64,000 nt of DNA from Nevskia ramosa DSM 11499 (GTDB lineage: Bacteria > Pseudomonadota > Gammaproteobacteria > Nevskiales > Nevskiaceae): the NCBI RefSeq assembly GCF_000420645.1, contig NZ_ATVI01000005.1:542357-606356 (forward strand). The letters are read 5' to 3'. Positions 1 through 10,300 of this stretch are shown in pieces. Positions within the stretch are counted from its first letter, which is position 1. The number at the start of each line of letters is the position of its first letter. The notes beneath the pieces are model-generated. The model was not told the origin of the DNA, made no database searches, and saw only the letters and a list, made by a program, of their open reading frames with translations. Both the position numbers and the translations under genes were made by a program.

Positions 1-165
1 AACGGCCTGAAAACGTACACTCCGCGACCTTTCCGGGCAGACCGTTGCTGATCTGACCGGAAAACCTTGTCCCACCGCCCGTTGCGCCCAGAGATATCGA
101 CGGGTCATTTGCGGGGGACTGCCCGGGCTGGCTTCGCTGCCAGCCTGCATCCACAAGGAGCATCC
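1..165 (+). promoter_or_regulatory. rpsF leader region with hairpin
   Basis: No gene is supported here. An open frame from 67 merely extends rpsF upstream and matches nothing in S6. Positions 126-132 and 139-145 form a perfect 7-bp stem with a 6-nt loop, ending 20 nt before the rpsF start; a purine-rich AAGGAG Shine-Dalgarno follows at about 155-160. In many bacteria the S6:S18 complex binds a structured rpsF leader to repress its own operon. Whether this hairpin is that element is an inference, since I cannot fold or align it. Confidence 0.4.
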
Positions 166-585
166 ATGCGTCATTACGAAGTTGTTGTCATGGTCCATCC
201 GGACCAGAGCGATCAGGTTCCGGCCATGATCGAACGCTACAAGAACATGGTCGAGTCCGACGGAGGCGCTGTGCACCGCATGGAAGACTGGGGCCGCCGC
301 CAGCTCGCCTATCCGGTCGCCAAGCTGCACAAGGCGCACTACGTTCTGATGAACGTCGAGTGCTCCGACGCCGTGCTGAAGGAGCTGGAAAGCGCCTTCC
401 GCTTCAACGACGCCGTGATCCGCAAGCTGGTCATCCGCATGGACAAGGCTGAGACCGAGCAGTCGCCGCTGTTCAAGGTTCCGGAAGAAGACAAGAAGCC
501 GGAATACAAGCGCAATGCCGAGGGCGAGGCCGCTGCTGCCGACGCCGCCGATGCCGCTGCCACCACGACCGAAGAGGCCGTCTAA
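166..585 (+). CDS. rpsF: 30S ribosomal protein S6
   Basis: S6 is a small-subunit protein that binds 16S rRNA as a heterodimer with S18. The 139-residue product starts [15 protein letters not shown], the normal S6 N-terminus, and has the typical acidic Ala/Glu-rich C-terminal tail. I chose the ATG at 166 because it has an AAGGAG Shine-Dalgarno just upstream and matches the family start; the longer frame from 67 adds unrelated residues. It is followed after 3 nt by rpsR, then rplI, the usual S6-S18-L9 operon. The priB gene that sits between rpsF and rpsR in enteric bacteria is absent. Confidence 0.97.
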   Translation: MRHYEVVVMVHPDQSDQVPAMIERYKNMVESDGGAVHRMEDWGRRQLAYPVAKLHKAHYVLMNVECSDAVLKELESAFRFNDAVIRKLVIRMDKAETEQSPLFKVPEEDKKPEYKRNAEGEAAAADAADAAATTTEEAV

Positions 586-588
586 GCC

Positions 589-816
589 ATGTCACGTTTT
601 TTCCGCAAGAAGAAGAGCTGCAAGTTCACTGCCGAAGGCACCATCCGGATCGACTACAAGGATCTGGCGACGCTGAAGCAGTACGTCTCCGAGAACGGCA
701 AGATCGTGCCGAGCCGCATCACCGGCACCAAGGCGCGCTACCAGCGCCAGCTCGGTTCGGCGATCAAGAACGCGCGTTACCTCGCGCTGCTGCCGTACAC
801 CGACGCCCACGAGTAA
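589..816 (+). CDS. rpsR: 30S ribosomal protein S18
   Basis: S18 pairs with S6 on the platform of the 30S subunit. The 75-residue product has the conserved basic start [13 protein letters not shown] and the signature ending with [14 protein letters not shown] and [12 protein letters not shown]. Length and motifs are normal for the family. It begins 3 nt after the rpsF stop and is followed 12 nt later by rplI, so the three are certainly co-transcribed. Confidence 0.97.
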   Translation: MSRFFRKKKSCKFTAEGTIRIDYKDLATLKQYVSENGKIVPSRITGTKARYQRQLGSAIKNARYLALLPYTDAHE

Positions 817-828
817 GGAGAAGAATCC

Positions 829-1281
829 ATGGAACTGATCCTGCTCGAAAAAGTGACCAACCTCGGCGACCTCGGTGATGTCGTCAAGGTCAAGTCCGGC
901 TACGGCCGCAACTACCTGCTGCCGTCCGGCAAGGCGCTCACCGCCACCGCCGGCAACAAGGAAGTGTTCGAAGTCCGCAAGGCCGAACTGATGAAGAAGC
1001 ATGCCGAGACGCTGGCCGCCGCGAAGCTGCGTGCAGCGGCACTCGCCGGCAAGCACGTCACCATCAAGGCGCTGGCGGCTGACGAAGGCAAGCTGTACGG
1101 CTCGGTTGGCCCGGCGGAAATCGCCCGTGCCACCACCGGTACTGCGTACGTGCTCGAAAAGAGCGAGATCGATCTGCCGGAAGGCCCGATCCGCGTCATC
1201 GGCACCTACACCGTCGCCGTGCGCCTGCACGCCGAAGTCGAAACCACGCTGATCGTGGTGATCGAAGAAACCAAGGGCTAA
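829..1281 (+). CDS. rplI: 50S ribosomal protein L9
   Basis: L9 binds 23S rRNA at the base of the L1 stalk through its N-terminal domain. The 150-residue product begins MELILLEKVTNLGDLGD, followed by the GYGRNYLLPSGKA signature and a long connecting helix; the C-terminal domain ends in a beta-rich segment (VETTLIVVIEE). An AAGGAG Shine-Dalgarno (about 815-821) precedes the ATG. It is the last gene of the ribosomal-protein operon, with a GC-rich hairpin 23 nt downstream. Confidence 0.97.
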   Translation: MELILLEKVTNLGDLGDVVKVKSGYGRNYLLPSGKALTATAGNKEVFEVRKAELMKKHAETLAAAKLRAAALAGKHVTIKALAADEGKLYGSVGPAEIARATTGTAYVLEKSEIDLPEGPIRVIGTYTVAVRLHAEVETTLIVVIEETKG

Positions 1282-1303
1282 AGCCTTTCGTTTCGTGGCA
1301 ACG

Positions 1304-1334
1304 ATCGGCCCGCCTCGCGCGGGCCGATTCGTTT
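1304..1334 (+). terminator. hairpin terminator after rplI
   Basis: ATCGGCCCGC (1304-1313) pairs perfectly with GCGGGCCGAT (1319-1328) across a 5-nt loop, followed by a short T-containing stretch (TCGTTTC). It lies between rplI and dnaB, where the ribosomal operon would be expected to end or attenuate. The T-tract is weak, so read-through into dnaB is possible. Confidence 0.6.
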
Positions 1335-1433
1335 CTGGCGCTTGCGGCCAGTCATGCACAAACTGTCCACAGCTTGTTCCGTGGCGGCCGCAAGTTCGAA
1401 CGCGCAAGCTTGATGATCCACCGAGAACCGACC

Positions 1434-2837
1434 ATGGCCACGCCTTTCCCGAACGCATCTCCTGGCAGCGCCCAGCCTGGCGCGCGGCTGGCCGCCAGTC
1501 CCAAGCATCCCCCTTACTCGCTGGAAGCCGAGCAGTCGGTGCTCGGCGGCCTGCTGCTGAACAATCGCGCCTGGTACGAGTTGGTCGATCAGGTTGCCGA
1601 AGAAGATTTCTACACTCAGGACCACCGGCAGATCTTCAAGGCGATCGGCGAACTGCTGAACGCCGGCCGGCCCTGCGATTTCGTCACCCTGTCCGAACAT
1701 CTGCGCCATCAGGGCAAGCTCGAGGACGCCGGCGGCATCAGCTATCTCGGCACCCTGGCCGCCGATACGCCATCGGCCGCCAACATCAAGGCCTATGCCG
1801 AGATCGTTCGCGAACGCTCGGTGCTGCGCTCGCTGATCGCCGCCGGCCAGGACATCGCCGAACTCGGCTATCAGCCCGAGGGCCGCACGCCCGGCATGCT
1901 GATCGACGTCGCCGAAAAGCAGGTCTTCGCGATCCGCGCGCGTGGCTCCAAGGCGGCCAGCCAGGCCAAGGACATGCCGATGCTGATGGATGCGATCGAG
2001 GATCGTCTCGAGCGTCTGCGCAATAATCCGTCCAGCCTCGCCGGCACGCCGACTGGTTTCACCGAACTCGACAAGCTGACCCAGGGCATGCACCCGGGCG
2101 ATCTGATCATCGTCGGCGGCCGTCCCGGCATGGGCAAGACCAGCTTCGCGATGAACATCGCCGAACACGTGGCGATCGAGAACAAGCTGGCGACGGCGGT
2201 GTTCTCGATGGAAATGTCCGCCGAACAATTGGCGCTGCGCGTGCTGTCGTCATTCGGTCGCATCGACCAGCAGGCACTGCGCAGTGGCCAGATGGAAGAC
2301 CACGACTGGAGCCGTCTGGTCTCGGCCAGCGGCCTGCTCCGCGAAGCGCCGCTGTTCATCGACGAAACCGGTTCGTTGTCGCCGCAGGAACTGGCCGGCC
2401 GTGCGCGGCGCATGGCCGCCAAGCATCCGCTGTCGCTGATCGTGGTCGATTACATCCAGCTGATGCAGGTGCCCTCGAACCGCGAGAACCGCACCAACGA
2501 GATCTCGGAAATCTCCCGCTCGCTGAAGGCGCTGGCCAAGGAACTGAAGGTGCCGATCATCGCGCTGTCGCAGCTGTCGCGCAGCCTCGAAGCGCGTCAG
2601 GACAAGCGGCCGATCATGTCCGATCTTCGCGAATCCGGCTCGATCGAACAGGACGCCGACATGGTGCTGTTCGTCTACCGCGACGATTACCACAACAAGG
2701 AATCGCCGAATCAGGGCACCGCCGAAATCATCATCGCCAAACAGCGTTCCGGCCCCACCGGCAAGGTCAAGACCGCGTTCCTCGGCAAGTACACGCGCTT
2801 CGACAATCTGGCGCCGGAGTACATGTACGGCGGTTGA
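1434..2837 (+). CDS. dnaB: replicative DNA helicase DnaB
   Basis: DnaB is the hexameric ring helicase that unwinds DNA at the replication fork and recruits primase. The product (467 residues from this start) has the N-terminal DnaB domain with PPYSLEAEQSVLGGLL, then the RecA-like domain with Walker A GGRPGMGKTSFA, Walker B LIVVDYIQLM and the DLRESGSIEQDADMV motif. Length is normal. Starts at 1374 or 1413 are open in frame, but the ATG at 1434 (MATPFPNAS) gives a family-like N-terminus; no candidate has a strong Shine-Dalgarno. It sits between rplI and alr, a common gammaproteobacterial order. No intein is present. Confidence 0.95.
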   Translation: MATPFPNASPGSAQPGARLAASPKHPPYSLEAEQSVLGGLLLNNRAWYELVDQVAEEDFYTQDHRQIFKAIGELLNAGRPCDFVTLSEHLRHQGKLEDAGGISYLGTLAADTPSAANIKAYAEIVRERSVLRSLIAAGQDIAELGYQPEGRTPGMLIDVAEKQVFAIRARGSKAASQAKDMPMLMDAIEDRLERLRNNPSSLAGTPTGFTELDKLTQGMHPGDLIIVGGRPGMGKTSFAMNIAEHVAIENKLATAVFSMEMSAEQLALRVLSSFGRIDQQALRSGQMEDHDWSRLVSASGLLREAPLFIDETGSLSPQELAGRARRMAAKHPLSLIVVDYIQLMQVPSNRENRTNEISEISRSLKALAKELKVPIIALSQLSRSLEARQDKRPIMSDLRESGSIEQDADMVLFVYRDDYHNKESPNQGTAEIIIAKQRSGPTGKVKTAFLGKYTRFDNLAPEYMYGG

Positions 2838-2886
2838 TGCGGTCGCTGCTCGGGCAATCAACAAGAGCAACTGGAAACTGCTGCAC

Positions 2887-3969
2887 ATGCCTCTCCCTCG
2901 TGTCACTGCAACGGTCGATCTGTCGGCCGTTCGCCACAACCTGCAACGTGTGCGCGAGTTCGCGCCGCAATCGAAAGTGATGGCAGCGATCAAGGCCGAT
3001 GCCTATGGCCACGGCGCCGTGCCGGTGGCGCGTGCGTTGGCCGAGGCCGGCGTCGACGCCTTTGCCGTCGCCTGCCTCGAAGAAGCCGTCACTCTGCGCG
3101 ATGCCGGCATCGCTACCCGCATCGCCTTGCTTGAAGGCGTGCTGTCCGCCGAAGAAGCCGAGGAAGCGGCGCGGCTGGATCTGGAGATCGTCATCCACGA
3201 TCGCTGGCAGCTGGAACTGCTGGCTTCGCTGCTGCCGACGACCGCGCTCCGCGTCTGGTTCAAGCTCGACAGCGGCATGCACCGGCTCGGTTTCCCGCTC
3301 GCCGAAGCTCCGGCACTGCAGGCTGCGCTGCTGGCCCGGCCGAACTGGCGCCTGCAAGGCTGGATCACCCATCTGGCCTGTGCCGATGACCGCGACAGCG
3401 CGATGACCTCTGCCCAGATCGCCGCGTTCGACGCCGCGATGGCGGACATTCCCGGAGCCCGCTCGATCGCCAATTCCGCGGGCCTGATCGCCTGGCCGCA
3501 GGCGCGGGTCGACTGGGTGCGCCCGGGCCTGATGCTCTACGGCGCCAGCCCGATGCCGGGAACGGTCGGCAGCGATCTGGACCTGAAACCGGCGATGACC
3601 GTCGCCAGTCGCTTGATTGCCGTTCACGAAGTGCCGGCCGGCGATTCCGTGGGTTACGGCGCCACGTTCATCTGCCCGGAAGCGATGCGCGTCGGCGTCG
3701 TCGCGGTCGGCTATGCCGATGGCGTGCACCGCATCCTGCCGACCGGCGCACCAGTGCTGATCCACGAGCAGCGCGTGCCGATCATCGGCCGGGTGTCGAT
3801 GGACATGATTACCGTCGATCTGCGCAGCCTGCCGCGGGCCGCGGTCGGTGATGCCGTGACCCTGTGGGGCCCAGGCCTGCCGGCCGAGGAAGTCGCGACC
3901 TGGGCCGGCACCTTGTCTTACGAGTTGTTCTGCGGTCTGACCAACCGCGTGCACTACCGCTACGTCTGA
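2887..3969 (+). CDS. alr: alanine racemase
   Basis: This PLP enzyme interconverts L- and D-alanine, supplying D-Ala for peptidoglycan. The 360-residue product has the PLP-lysine motif MAAIKADAYGHGA near residue 35 and the second catalytic tyrosine region GDSVGYGATF in the C-terminal beta-domain. The end (SYELFCGLTNRVHYRYV) is typical. It starts 49 nt after dnaB on the same strand, as in many gammaproteobacteria. DadX-type catabolic racemases are similar; location beside dnaB and absence of dadA favour the biosynthetic form. Confidence 0.95.
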   Translation: MPLPRVTATVDLSAVRHNLQRVREFAPQSKVMAAIKADAYGHGAVPVARALAEAGVDAFAVACLEEAVTLRDAGIATRIALLEGVLSAEEAEEAARLDLEIVIHDRWQLELLASLLPTTALRVWFKLDSGMHRLGFPLAEAPALQAALLARPNWRLQGWITHLACADDRDSAMTSAQIAAFDAAMADIPGARSIANSAGLIAWPQARVDWVRPGLMLYGASPMPGTVGSDLDLKPAMTVASRLIAVHEVPAGDSVGYGATFICPEAMRVGVVAVGYADGVHRILPTGAPVLIHEQRVPIIGRVSMDMITVDLRSLPRAAVGDAVTLWGPGLPAEEVATWAGTLSYELFCGLTNRVHYRYV

Positions 3970-3990
3970 GCAGCCGGCAGGCCGGATCGC

Positions 3991-4929
3991 TCAGGCCTTC
4001 TGACGCGCCGGCTTCTTCAGCGTCGCCTCGTGGATCTTCAGGCTGGCGTGCGCTGCCCGCAGCAGCGGCGCTGCGATGCCATGTTTCGCGCCGCGTGCGA
4101 TCAGGTCACCGAGAATGTGATCGGCCTCGACCTTGCCGCCCTGTTCGAGGTCGCGAAGCATCGAGGCCTTCGCACGCGAACCGGGTTCGGTCAGGATCGT
4201 CCGCGTGCCGTCGAGCACATGCTGACGCGGCGCGTAGCCGTGGGCAGCGGCGATTGCCGCGCATTCGTCGATGGTGTCGAGCATCAGGGCCCGGCCTTCC
4301 GGCGCCACGACGATCTGGCCGACATTGGCGTGCATCAGACAGGTCATGCCGGCGAGGCTGGCCAGCATCACCCACTTCTCCCAGACCGCCTGCTGGATGC
4401 TGAAGCTGGCGCGGCCATCGAACTTGCAGCCCTGCATCAGCGCTTCGATCGCTTCGATGCGCGACGTGCGGCGATCATCGATCTCACCGAAACGCAGTGC
4501 GTGCATTTCCGACATGTGCTCGATCGCGCCATCGCTGTCGAGCCGCACGGCAATCGAACACAACCCGCGCAGCACCTGGTCGGCGCCGAAACGCTCATCG
4601 AGCAATTCGAAATGGCGCAGGCCGTTGAGTAGCGGCAGGATCGCCGTTTCCGGGCCGACAGCCGGCGCGATCGCGGTCATCGCCGCTTCGAGGTCATAGG
4701 CCTTGCAGGCGAGGATCACCAGATCGAAGGTTTCGTGAATGTGGCCGCTGATCAGCACCCGCGGTTTCAGACGCAGATCGCCCTGCGGGCTGCGCACCAG
4801 CAGACCGTTGCCGCGCAATTGGGCGGCGCGGTGTTCGCGGACCAGGAAGCTGACATCGCGTCCCGCTTCCAGCATCCGGCCACCGAAATAACCACCGGTG
4901 GCGCCGGCGCCGAGCATCAGCACTTTCAT
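3991..4929 (-). CDS. panE: 2-dehydropantoate 2-reductase (ketopantoate reductase)
   Basis: It reduces ketopantoate to pantoate with NADPH for pantothenate and CoA synthesis, if it is the true PanE. The 312-residue product starts MKVLMLGAGATGGYFGG, an N-terminal Rossmann dinucleotide motif, followed by family blocks such as CKAYDLEAA and LLNGLRH and the all-helical C-terminal ApbA domain (WEKWVMLASLAGM). The frame is open to 4989, but family proteins start at the Rossmann strand, so I chose the ATG at 4929. Transcribed convergently to alr. Genomes often hold several PanE paralogues with other ketoacid substrates, so substrate is inferred. Confidence 0.85.
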   Translation of the reverse strand: MKVLMLGAGATGGYFGGRMLEAGRDVSFLVREHRAAQLRGNGLLVRSPQGDLRLKPRVLISGHIHETFDLVILACKAYDLEAAMTAIAPAVGPETAILPLLNGLRHFELLDERFGADQVLRGLCSIAVRLDSDGAIEHMSEMHALRFGEIDDRRTSRIEAIEALMQGCKFDGRASFSIQQAVWEKWVMLASLAGMTCLMHANVGQIVVAPEGRALMLDTIDECAAIAAAHGYAPRQHVLDGTRTILTEPGSRAKASMLRDLEQGGKVEADHILGDLIARGAKHGIAAPLLRAAHASLKIHEATLKKPARQKA

Positions 4930-5109
4930 GTTCTTGAGGGTCATTCCTGAGAGGGGTTCTGGGCGTTGCGTCAGTGATGACGAATTCAAAATCTTGTTCA
5001 GCAGGATGATCGCTCAATGTGACCGTCTTCGTCTGCGCCACGCGGTTCACGAGCGATTCCCGGGCGATCAGCGAGACGCCGAACGGCAGGTGCGGATTCG
5101 TCTCGGAAA

Positions 5110-5131
5110 CTGTATAAATATACATATACAG
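5110..5131 (+). promoter_or_regulatory. LexA operator upstream of imuA
   Basis: Positions 5110-5125 (CTGTATAAATATACAT) match the E. coli-type LexA consensus CTGT-N8-ACAG at 14 of 16 positions of the extended CTGTATATATATACAG form. The following TATACAG makes a second perfect 7-bp inverted pair with CTGTATA (5110-5116 against 5125-5131). The core 14-mer TGTATAAATATACA is identical to the one before lexA at 10582. It lies about 105 bp before imuA, so it should control the imuA-imuB-dnaE2 operon. Confidence 0.88.
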
Positions 5132-5236
5132 TCGTCTTCGGCAGATTCCGATGTTCTCCCATCCAGAAATTTCATTCATTGAAATCAATTATTTGAATGC
5201 TTTCCTGCAGGCGCCTGGCGTTTGCCGGAGCGTTTC

Positions 5237-5872
5237 ATGACAGCTCCGGCGCCATCCTTGAGCGAGGTGCTGGCGCGGCCCGATGTCTGGCGCGGCGGCG
5301 ACTTCGCCCGGATCACCGCCGAACCCAGCGGCCATGCCGAACTGGATCGCCGGCTGCCTGGCGGCGGCTGGCCGGTGGGCGCGCTGACCGAGCTGTTTCC
5401 GGAAACCCAGGGCATCGGCGAGATGCAGTTGGTGCTGCCCTGGATCGCCCGGCTGACCCAGGCCGGCGGCCGCGTGGCGATGGTCGATCCGCCGCATCTG
5501 CCGTTCGCACCGGCCCTCGCCCAGGCCGGCATCGTGTTGAGCCGTCTGTTGCTGGTGCGGCCACAGTCCAAGGATGGTGGCTTGTGGGCGACCGAGCAGA
5601 TTCTCCGCGCCGGTTCCTGCGGCGCAGTACTGGCCTGGCCGGGGCGGCTCGGCGCGGTCGAGCTGAAACGCTTTCAGCTCGCCGCCGAAACCGGCAAGAC
5701 CACCGCCTTGCTGTTCCGCGAGCCGCGCGCGGCGGCCGAGTTTTCGCCCGCCGCGTTGAGACTGAAGCTCACTGCGCGGCCGGGCGGGGTGCGGGTCGAC
5801 ATCTTCAAATGCCGCGGTGGCACGCCGGCGGCGGTGGATGTGCTGCTGCCGGCACTGGCGACGAACGGCTGA
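5237..5872 (+). CDS. imuA: SOS mutagenesis cassette protein ImuA
   Basis: ImuA is a RecA/SulA-like protein that works with ImuB and DnaE2 in damage-induced translesion synthesis. The 211-residue product has a RecA-like fold pattern with GWPVGALTELFPETQGIGEMQL replacing a Walker A loop, so ATP binding is doubtful. ATG 5237 has a GGAG Shine-Dalgarno 6 nt upstream, better than the in-frame ATG at 5222. A LexA box lies upstream. It is separated by 5 nt from imuB, and dnaE2 follows, completing the operon. Confidence 0.9.
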   Translation: MTAPAPSLSEVLARPDVWRGGDFARITAEPSGHAELDRRLPGGGWPVGALTELFPETQGIGEMQLVLPWIARLTQAGGRVAMVDPPHLPFAPALAQAGIVLSRLLLVRPQSKDGGLWATEQILRAGSCGAVLAWPGRLGAVELKRFQLAAETGKTTALLFREPRAAAEFSPAALRLKLTARPGGVRVDIFKCRGGTPAAVDVLLPALATNG

Positions 5873-5877
5873 TCGCC

Positions 5878-7329
5878 ATGCTCTGGCTTTGCCTGCATCT
5901 GCCGCAGTTTTCGCTGGAAGCGCTCGGTGACGCATCTGCCTCTCAGGTCGTCACCGGGCGTCGGGGCGCCCGCCGCTGGGTGCTCGCGGGAGCCGCTGAT
6001 CGCGTCATGCCGGGCACCGATTGGGGCACCGTGCAGACGCTGCATCCGGACATCCGCGCCCTCGAACGCAAGCCGCGCTCGGAGCGCGAAGCCATGCAGG
6101 CGCTGGCCGCCTGGGCCTATCGCTACGGTTCCGAACTGGTCTGGGAAATCACCGAAAGCGAACTGGATTACGGCTTGCCTTGCGCGCTGCTCTGGGTCGA
6201 TATCGGTACCAGCCTCAAGTTGTTCGGCGGGCTGGATGCGCTGCTGGCCGATTTCGATGCCGGCTTTGCCGACAGCGGCCATGTCGGCCAGCGCGGTCTT
6301 GCGCCGACGCTGGAAGCGGCTGCGCTGCTGGCTCGGCTCGGCTTGTCGCAGCCGGTCTGCGATGCCGCCGAACTGCCGGCCGCGCTCGATGGCCTGCCGC
6401 TGGCCGCGCTGCCGCTGGAACCGAAGATCCAGAGCGCGCTGAAAGCCGTCGGCCTGAGCGGCATCGGCGAACTGCTCAAGCTGCCGGCCGCACCACTGGC
6501 CAAGCGCCATGGTCCTGCGTTCACCGTGTATCTCGACCGCCTGCTGGGCCGCCGTCCGGACGTACGGCCGCGCTTCCGGCTGCCGCCGAAGTATCAGCGG
6601 CGTTTCGATCTGATGAGCGAGGTCGAACACATCGAAGGCCTGCTGTTCCCCCTGCAACGGATGACCCGCGAACTCGGCCATTTCCTGAAGGCCCGCGACA
6701 CCGGTCTGCAAGCCTTCCGGCTGACGCTGAACCACGGCCGCGCCAGTGGCGGAAAATTGCAGCCCGAGACCGTGCTCGACCTGCGTCTGGCCAGCCCGGC
6801 GCGTGACGCCGATCGCCTGCTGCGCGTGCTGCGCGAACGCTTGAGCCGCACGCCGTTGCCGGTACCGGTGCGCAGCCTGAAGCTGACGGCCGAGCATTTC
6901 ATCGAGCCGCCGACCGGGCAGGGTGACCTGTTCGAAAGTCGCGCCGGCGATGACGAAGCCTGGAGCCAGCTGGTCGAAAAGCTGATCGCCCGGCTCGGTG
7001 CCGAAGCGGTGACTGCGCTTGGTCTGATCGCCGATCATCGACCCGAGCGCAGCTGGCGCCTGCGGGCCTGCGATGCGCCGCCGCCGTCCCCCGCAGCTGC
7101 AACCAGCCTGGCCGAACTGCCACCACGCCCGATCTGGCTGATCGACCCGCCGAAGCCGCTATCGGCAGCACCCGCTCGAATCACCGGCTTCGAACGTCTC
7201 GAAGGCGGCTGGTGGGACGGCGACGACGTGATGCGCGATTACTACCGGTCCGAAGCGCAGGGCAGCGGCCTGTGGGTGTTCCAGGATCGGCAGACCCAAG
7301 CCTGGTTCCTGCAGGGCATCTGGGCCTGA
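5878..7329 (+). CDS. imuB: Y-family polymerase-like protein ImuB
   Basis: ImuB is a catalytically dead relative of Pol IV/V that couples DnaE2 to the beta clamp. The 483-residue product starts MLWLCLHLPQFSLEAL, where active Y polymerases have metal-binding acidic residues. The usual D-E pair is replaced by WVDIGTSLKLFGG, so only one acidic residue remains. A QGDLF sequence near residue 347 resembles a beta-clamp-binding motif. The remainder contains the Y-family finger and little-finger regions and the long ImuB C-terminal tail. It starts 5 nt after imuA and ends 26 nt before dnaE2. Confidence 0.92.
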   Translation: MLWLCLHLPQFSLEALGDASASQVVTGRRGARRWVLAGAADRVMPGTDWGTVQTLHPDIRALERKPRSEREAMQALAAWAYRYGSELVWEITESELDYGLPCALLWVDIGTSLKLFGGLDALLADFDAGFADSGHVGQRGLAPTLEAAALLARLGLSQPVCDAAELPAALDGLPLAALPLEPKIQSALKAVGLSGIGELLKLPAAPLAKRHGPAFTVYLDRLLGRRPDVRPRFRLPPKYQRRFDLMSEVEHIEGLLFPLQRMTRELGHFLKARDTGLQAFRLTLNHGRASGGKLQPETVLDLRLASPARDADRLLRVLRERLSRTPLPVPVRSLKLTAEHFIEPPTGQGDLFESRAGDDEAWSQLVEKLIARLGAEAVTALGLIADHRPERSWRLRACDAPPPSPAAATSLAELPPRPIWLIDPPKPLSAAPARITGFERLEGGWWDGDDVMRDYYRSEAQGSGLWVFQDRQTQAWFLQGIWA

Positions 7330-7355
7330 TTGGGCCTGATCGGACAAGTCGCGCG

Positions 7356-10300
7356 ATGGACTACGCCGAACTGCATTGCGTCTCGCACTACAGCTTTCTG
7401 CGCGGCGCTTCGTCGCCGGATCAGTTATTCGAAGCGGCAAAGGCACAGGGCTACGAAGCGTTGGCGATCACCGACGAATGCTCGATGGCCGGCATCGTGC
7501 GCGCCCATGTCGCGGCCGAGAAGCATGAGGTCAAGCTGATCGTCGGCAGCGAGTTCCAGCTCGATGACGGCCTGCGCTTCGTGCTGCTTGCGCCTTGCCA
7601 TCGCGCCTACAGCGAAATCTGCCGGCTGATCACCACCGGTCGCCGCGCAGCGGACAAGGGCGACTACTTCCTGACCCGCGATGATCTGCACGATCTCGAT
7701 CAGGTGCTCGCGCTGTGGTTGCCGCCGGATGACGACGCCATCGCCGAAGCACAAGGCGCGTTCATCGCCACGACTTTCGGCGCGCGCGCCTGGATCGCTG
7801 TCGAGCTGCATCGCCATGGCGATGACCGCGCGCAGCTGAATCGCTTGCTGAGCCTCGGTCGTCATCTCGGTTTGCGCTGCACGGCGGCGGGCGATGTCCA
7901 CATGCATGTCCGTGAAGCGCGTGCGCTGCAGGACACGATGACCGCGATCCGCCACAGCCTGGCGCTGGAAGACTGCGGCGCGCGGTTGTTCCCGAACGGC
8001 GAGCGGCATCTGCGGCCGATTGCCGAACTGCAGCAGCTGTATTCAGACTTCTTGCTAGCCGAAGCTGCCGCGATCGCCGAGCGCTGCAGTTTCTCGATGG
8101 CCGGATTGAATTACGAATACCCGCACGAACTGGTGCCGGACGGCCACACGCGCAGCGGTTGGTTGCGTGTGCTGACCGAACAGGGCCTGCGTAATCGCTG
8201 GCCAGAAGGTGAGCCGGTCTCGGTGCGCAAGACCATCGAGATGGAACTGGAACTGATCATCGAGCTTCGCTACGAAGCCTTTTTCCTGACCGTGCACGAC
8301 ATCGTCCGCTGGGCGCGCGCGCAAGTTCCGGAAATCCTTTGCCAGGGCCGTGGATCGGCGGCGAACTCGGCAGTCTGTTACGCGCTCGGCATCACTTCGG
8401 TGAATCCCGCCGAGCAGCGCCTACTGTTCGGCCGTTTCCTGTCGAGGGAGCGCAACGAGCCGCCGGACATCGATGTCGATTTCGAGCATCAGCGCCGCGA
8501 ACTGGTGATGCAGTACATCTACAACAAGTACGGTCGTGAACGCGCCGCGCTGGCGGCGACGGTGATCCGCTATCGCCGCAAGTCGGCGATTCGCGATTGT
8601 GGCCGCGCACTCGGCATCGGCGCCGACGAGATCGATCGGCTCGCCAATTCGCTGGCTTGGTGGGACGAACCCGAAACCTTGCCGGATCGCCTGCGCGAGC
8701 AGGGTTTCGATCCCGCAACACCGGTAGTCGCGCGCTGGCTGATGCTGGTGAAAGCGCTGGTCGGCACGCCGCGTCATCTGTCGCAGCACGTCGGCGGCTT
8801 CGTCATTTCCGAGCATCCGCTGCACGAGCTGGTGCCGGTCGAGAATGCGGCGATGCCGGATCGCACGATCATCCAGTGGGAGAAGGATGACCTCGAAGCG
8901 CTGGGCTTGCTGAAGGTCGATTGTCTGGCGCTCGGCATGCTCAGCGCGATCCGGCGAATGTTCGAATTCATCGAGCGGCAGACTGGCGTGCAGCATTCGA
9001 TCGCCAGCATTCCGCGTGATGACCTGCCGACCTACGAGATGATCCAGGCGGCCGATACCGTCGGCGTGTTCCAGATCGAATCGCGGGCGCAGATGAGCAT
9101 GCTGCCGCGTTTGCGGCCCAAGGATTTCTACGATCTGGTGATCCAGATCGCGATCGTCCGGCCGGGGCCGATCCAGGGCGGCATGGTTCATCCCTACTTG
9201 AAGCGGCGGAATGACTTGGAGCCGGCTATCTATCCGAGCGAGGCATTGAAGAACGTACTCAGCCGCACGCTGGGTGTGCCGCTGTTCCAGGAGCAGGTCA
9301 TCGAGATCGCGGTGGTTGCCGCCGATTTTTCTCAGGGCGAAGCCGATCAGCTGCGCCGCTCGATGGCCGCCTGGGGCAAGGACGGCAGCTTGATGCCGTT
9401 GCGTCAGCGTCTGCTCGACGGCATGAAGAAGAACAGCTACGAAGAAGCCTTCGCCGAACAGATCTTCGAGATGATCAAGGGCTTCGGCAGCTACGGTTTT
9501 CCGGAGTCGCACTCGGCCAGCTTTGCGCTGCTTGCTTATGTTTCGTCCTGGATCAAGTGCCATCATCCGGCGGCGTTCTTCGCCGGGCTGATCAACAGTC
9601 AGCCGATGGGTTTCTACGGGCCGGCGCAGCTGATCCGCGAAGCGAAGCGGGCAGGGGTGGAAGTGCGGCCGGTCGATGTCAGAAACAGTGACTGGGACTG
9701 CACGGTCCCCAAGGCAGGCGATGGCAAGCCGGCGATTCGGCTCGGCCTGCGTCTGGTCGATGGTCTGAACGAAGAGGTAGCGAAAAGCATCATGGCTGCG
9801 CGCCGGCAATCCCCCTTCATCGATATCGAGGATCTGGTGCGCCGTGCCCCGCTTGATGCTGCCAATCGTCGCTTGCTGGCCAGGGCCGATGCGCTGCGCA
9901 GCTTGGGTGGCCATCGTCACGCCGTGCACTGGCAGGTGCAGGGCATCGAAGACCTGCCCGCGATGCTGGCGGGTCATGCGTCGCCGGAAAGCGATGTCGA
10001 GTTGCGAACGCCGCACGAAGCGGAAGAGGTGCTGGCCGACTACCAGAGCACCGGCCTGACTTTGCGGCGTCATCCTCTGGCGTTGCTGCGGCCCAGGTTG
10101 GCGATGCTCGGCATTCATACTTCAGCCGATCTGGCCACGCTCGCGCACCGGCAGAGCGTGCGAATCGCCGGCCTGGTGCTGAATCGTCAGCGACCGCAGA
10201 CCGCCAAGGGCGTGATGTTCATGACTCTGGAAGACGAGACCGGCTGCCACAACCTGGTGGTCTGGAAGAAGAGCTTCGATGCGCAGCGTGCCGTGGTGCT

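Noticed and set aside
67..165. N-terminal extension of rpsF from 67
   Set aside because: Residues are unlike S6, and the ATG at 166 has a good Shine-Dalgarno and family-like start.
592..2228. long minus-strand frames opposite rplI and dnaB
   Set aside because: High GC produces long antisense frames throughout; these show no domain features and oppose conserved genes.
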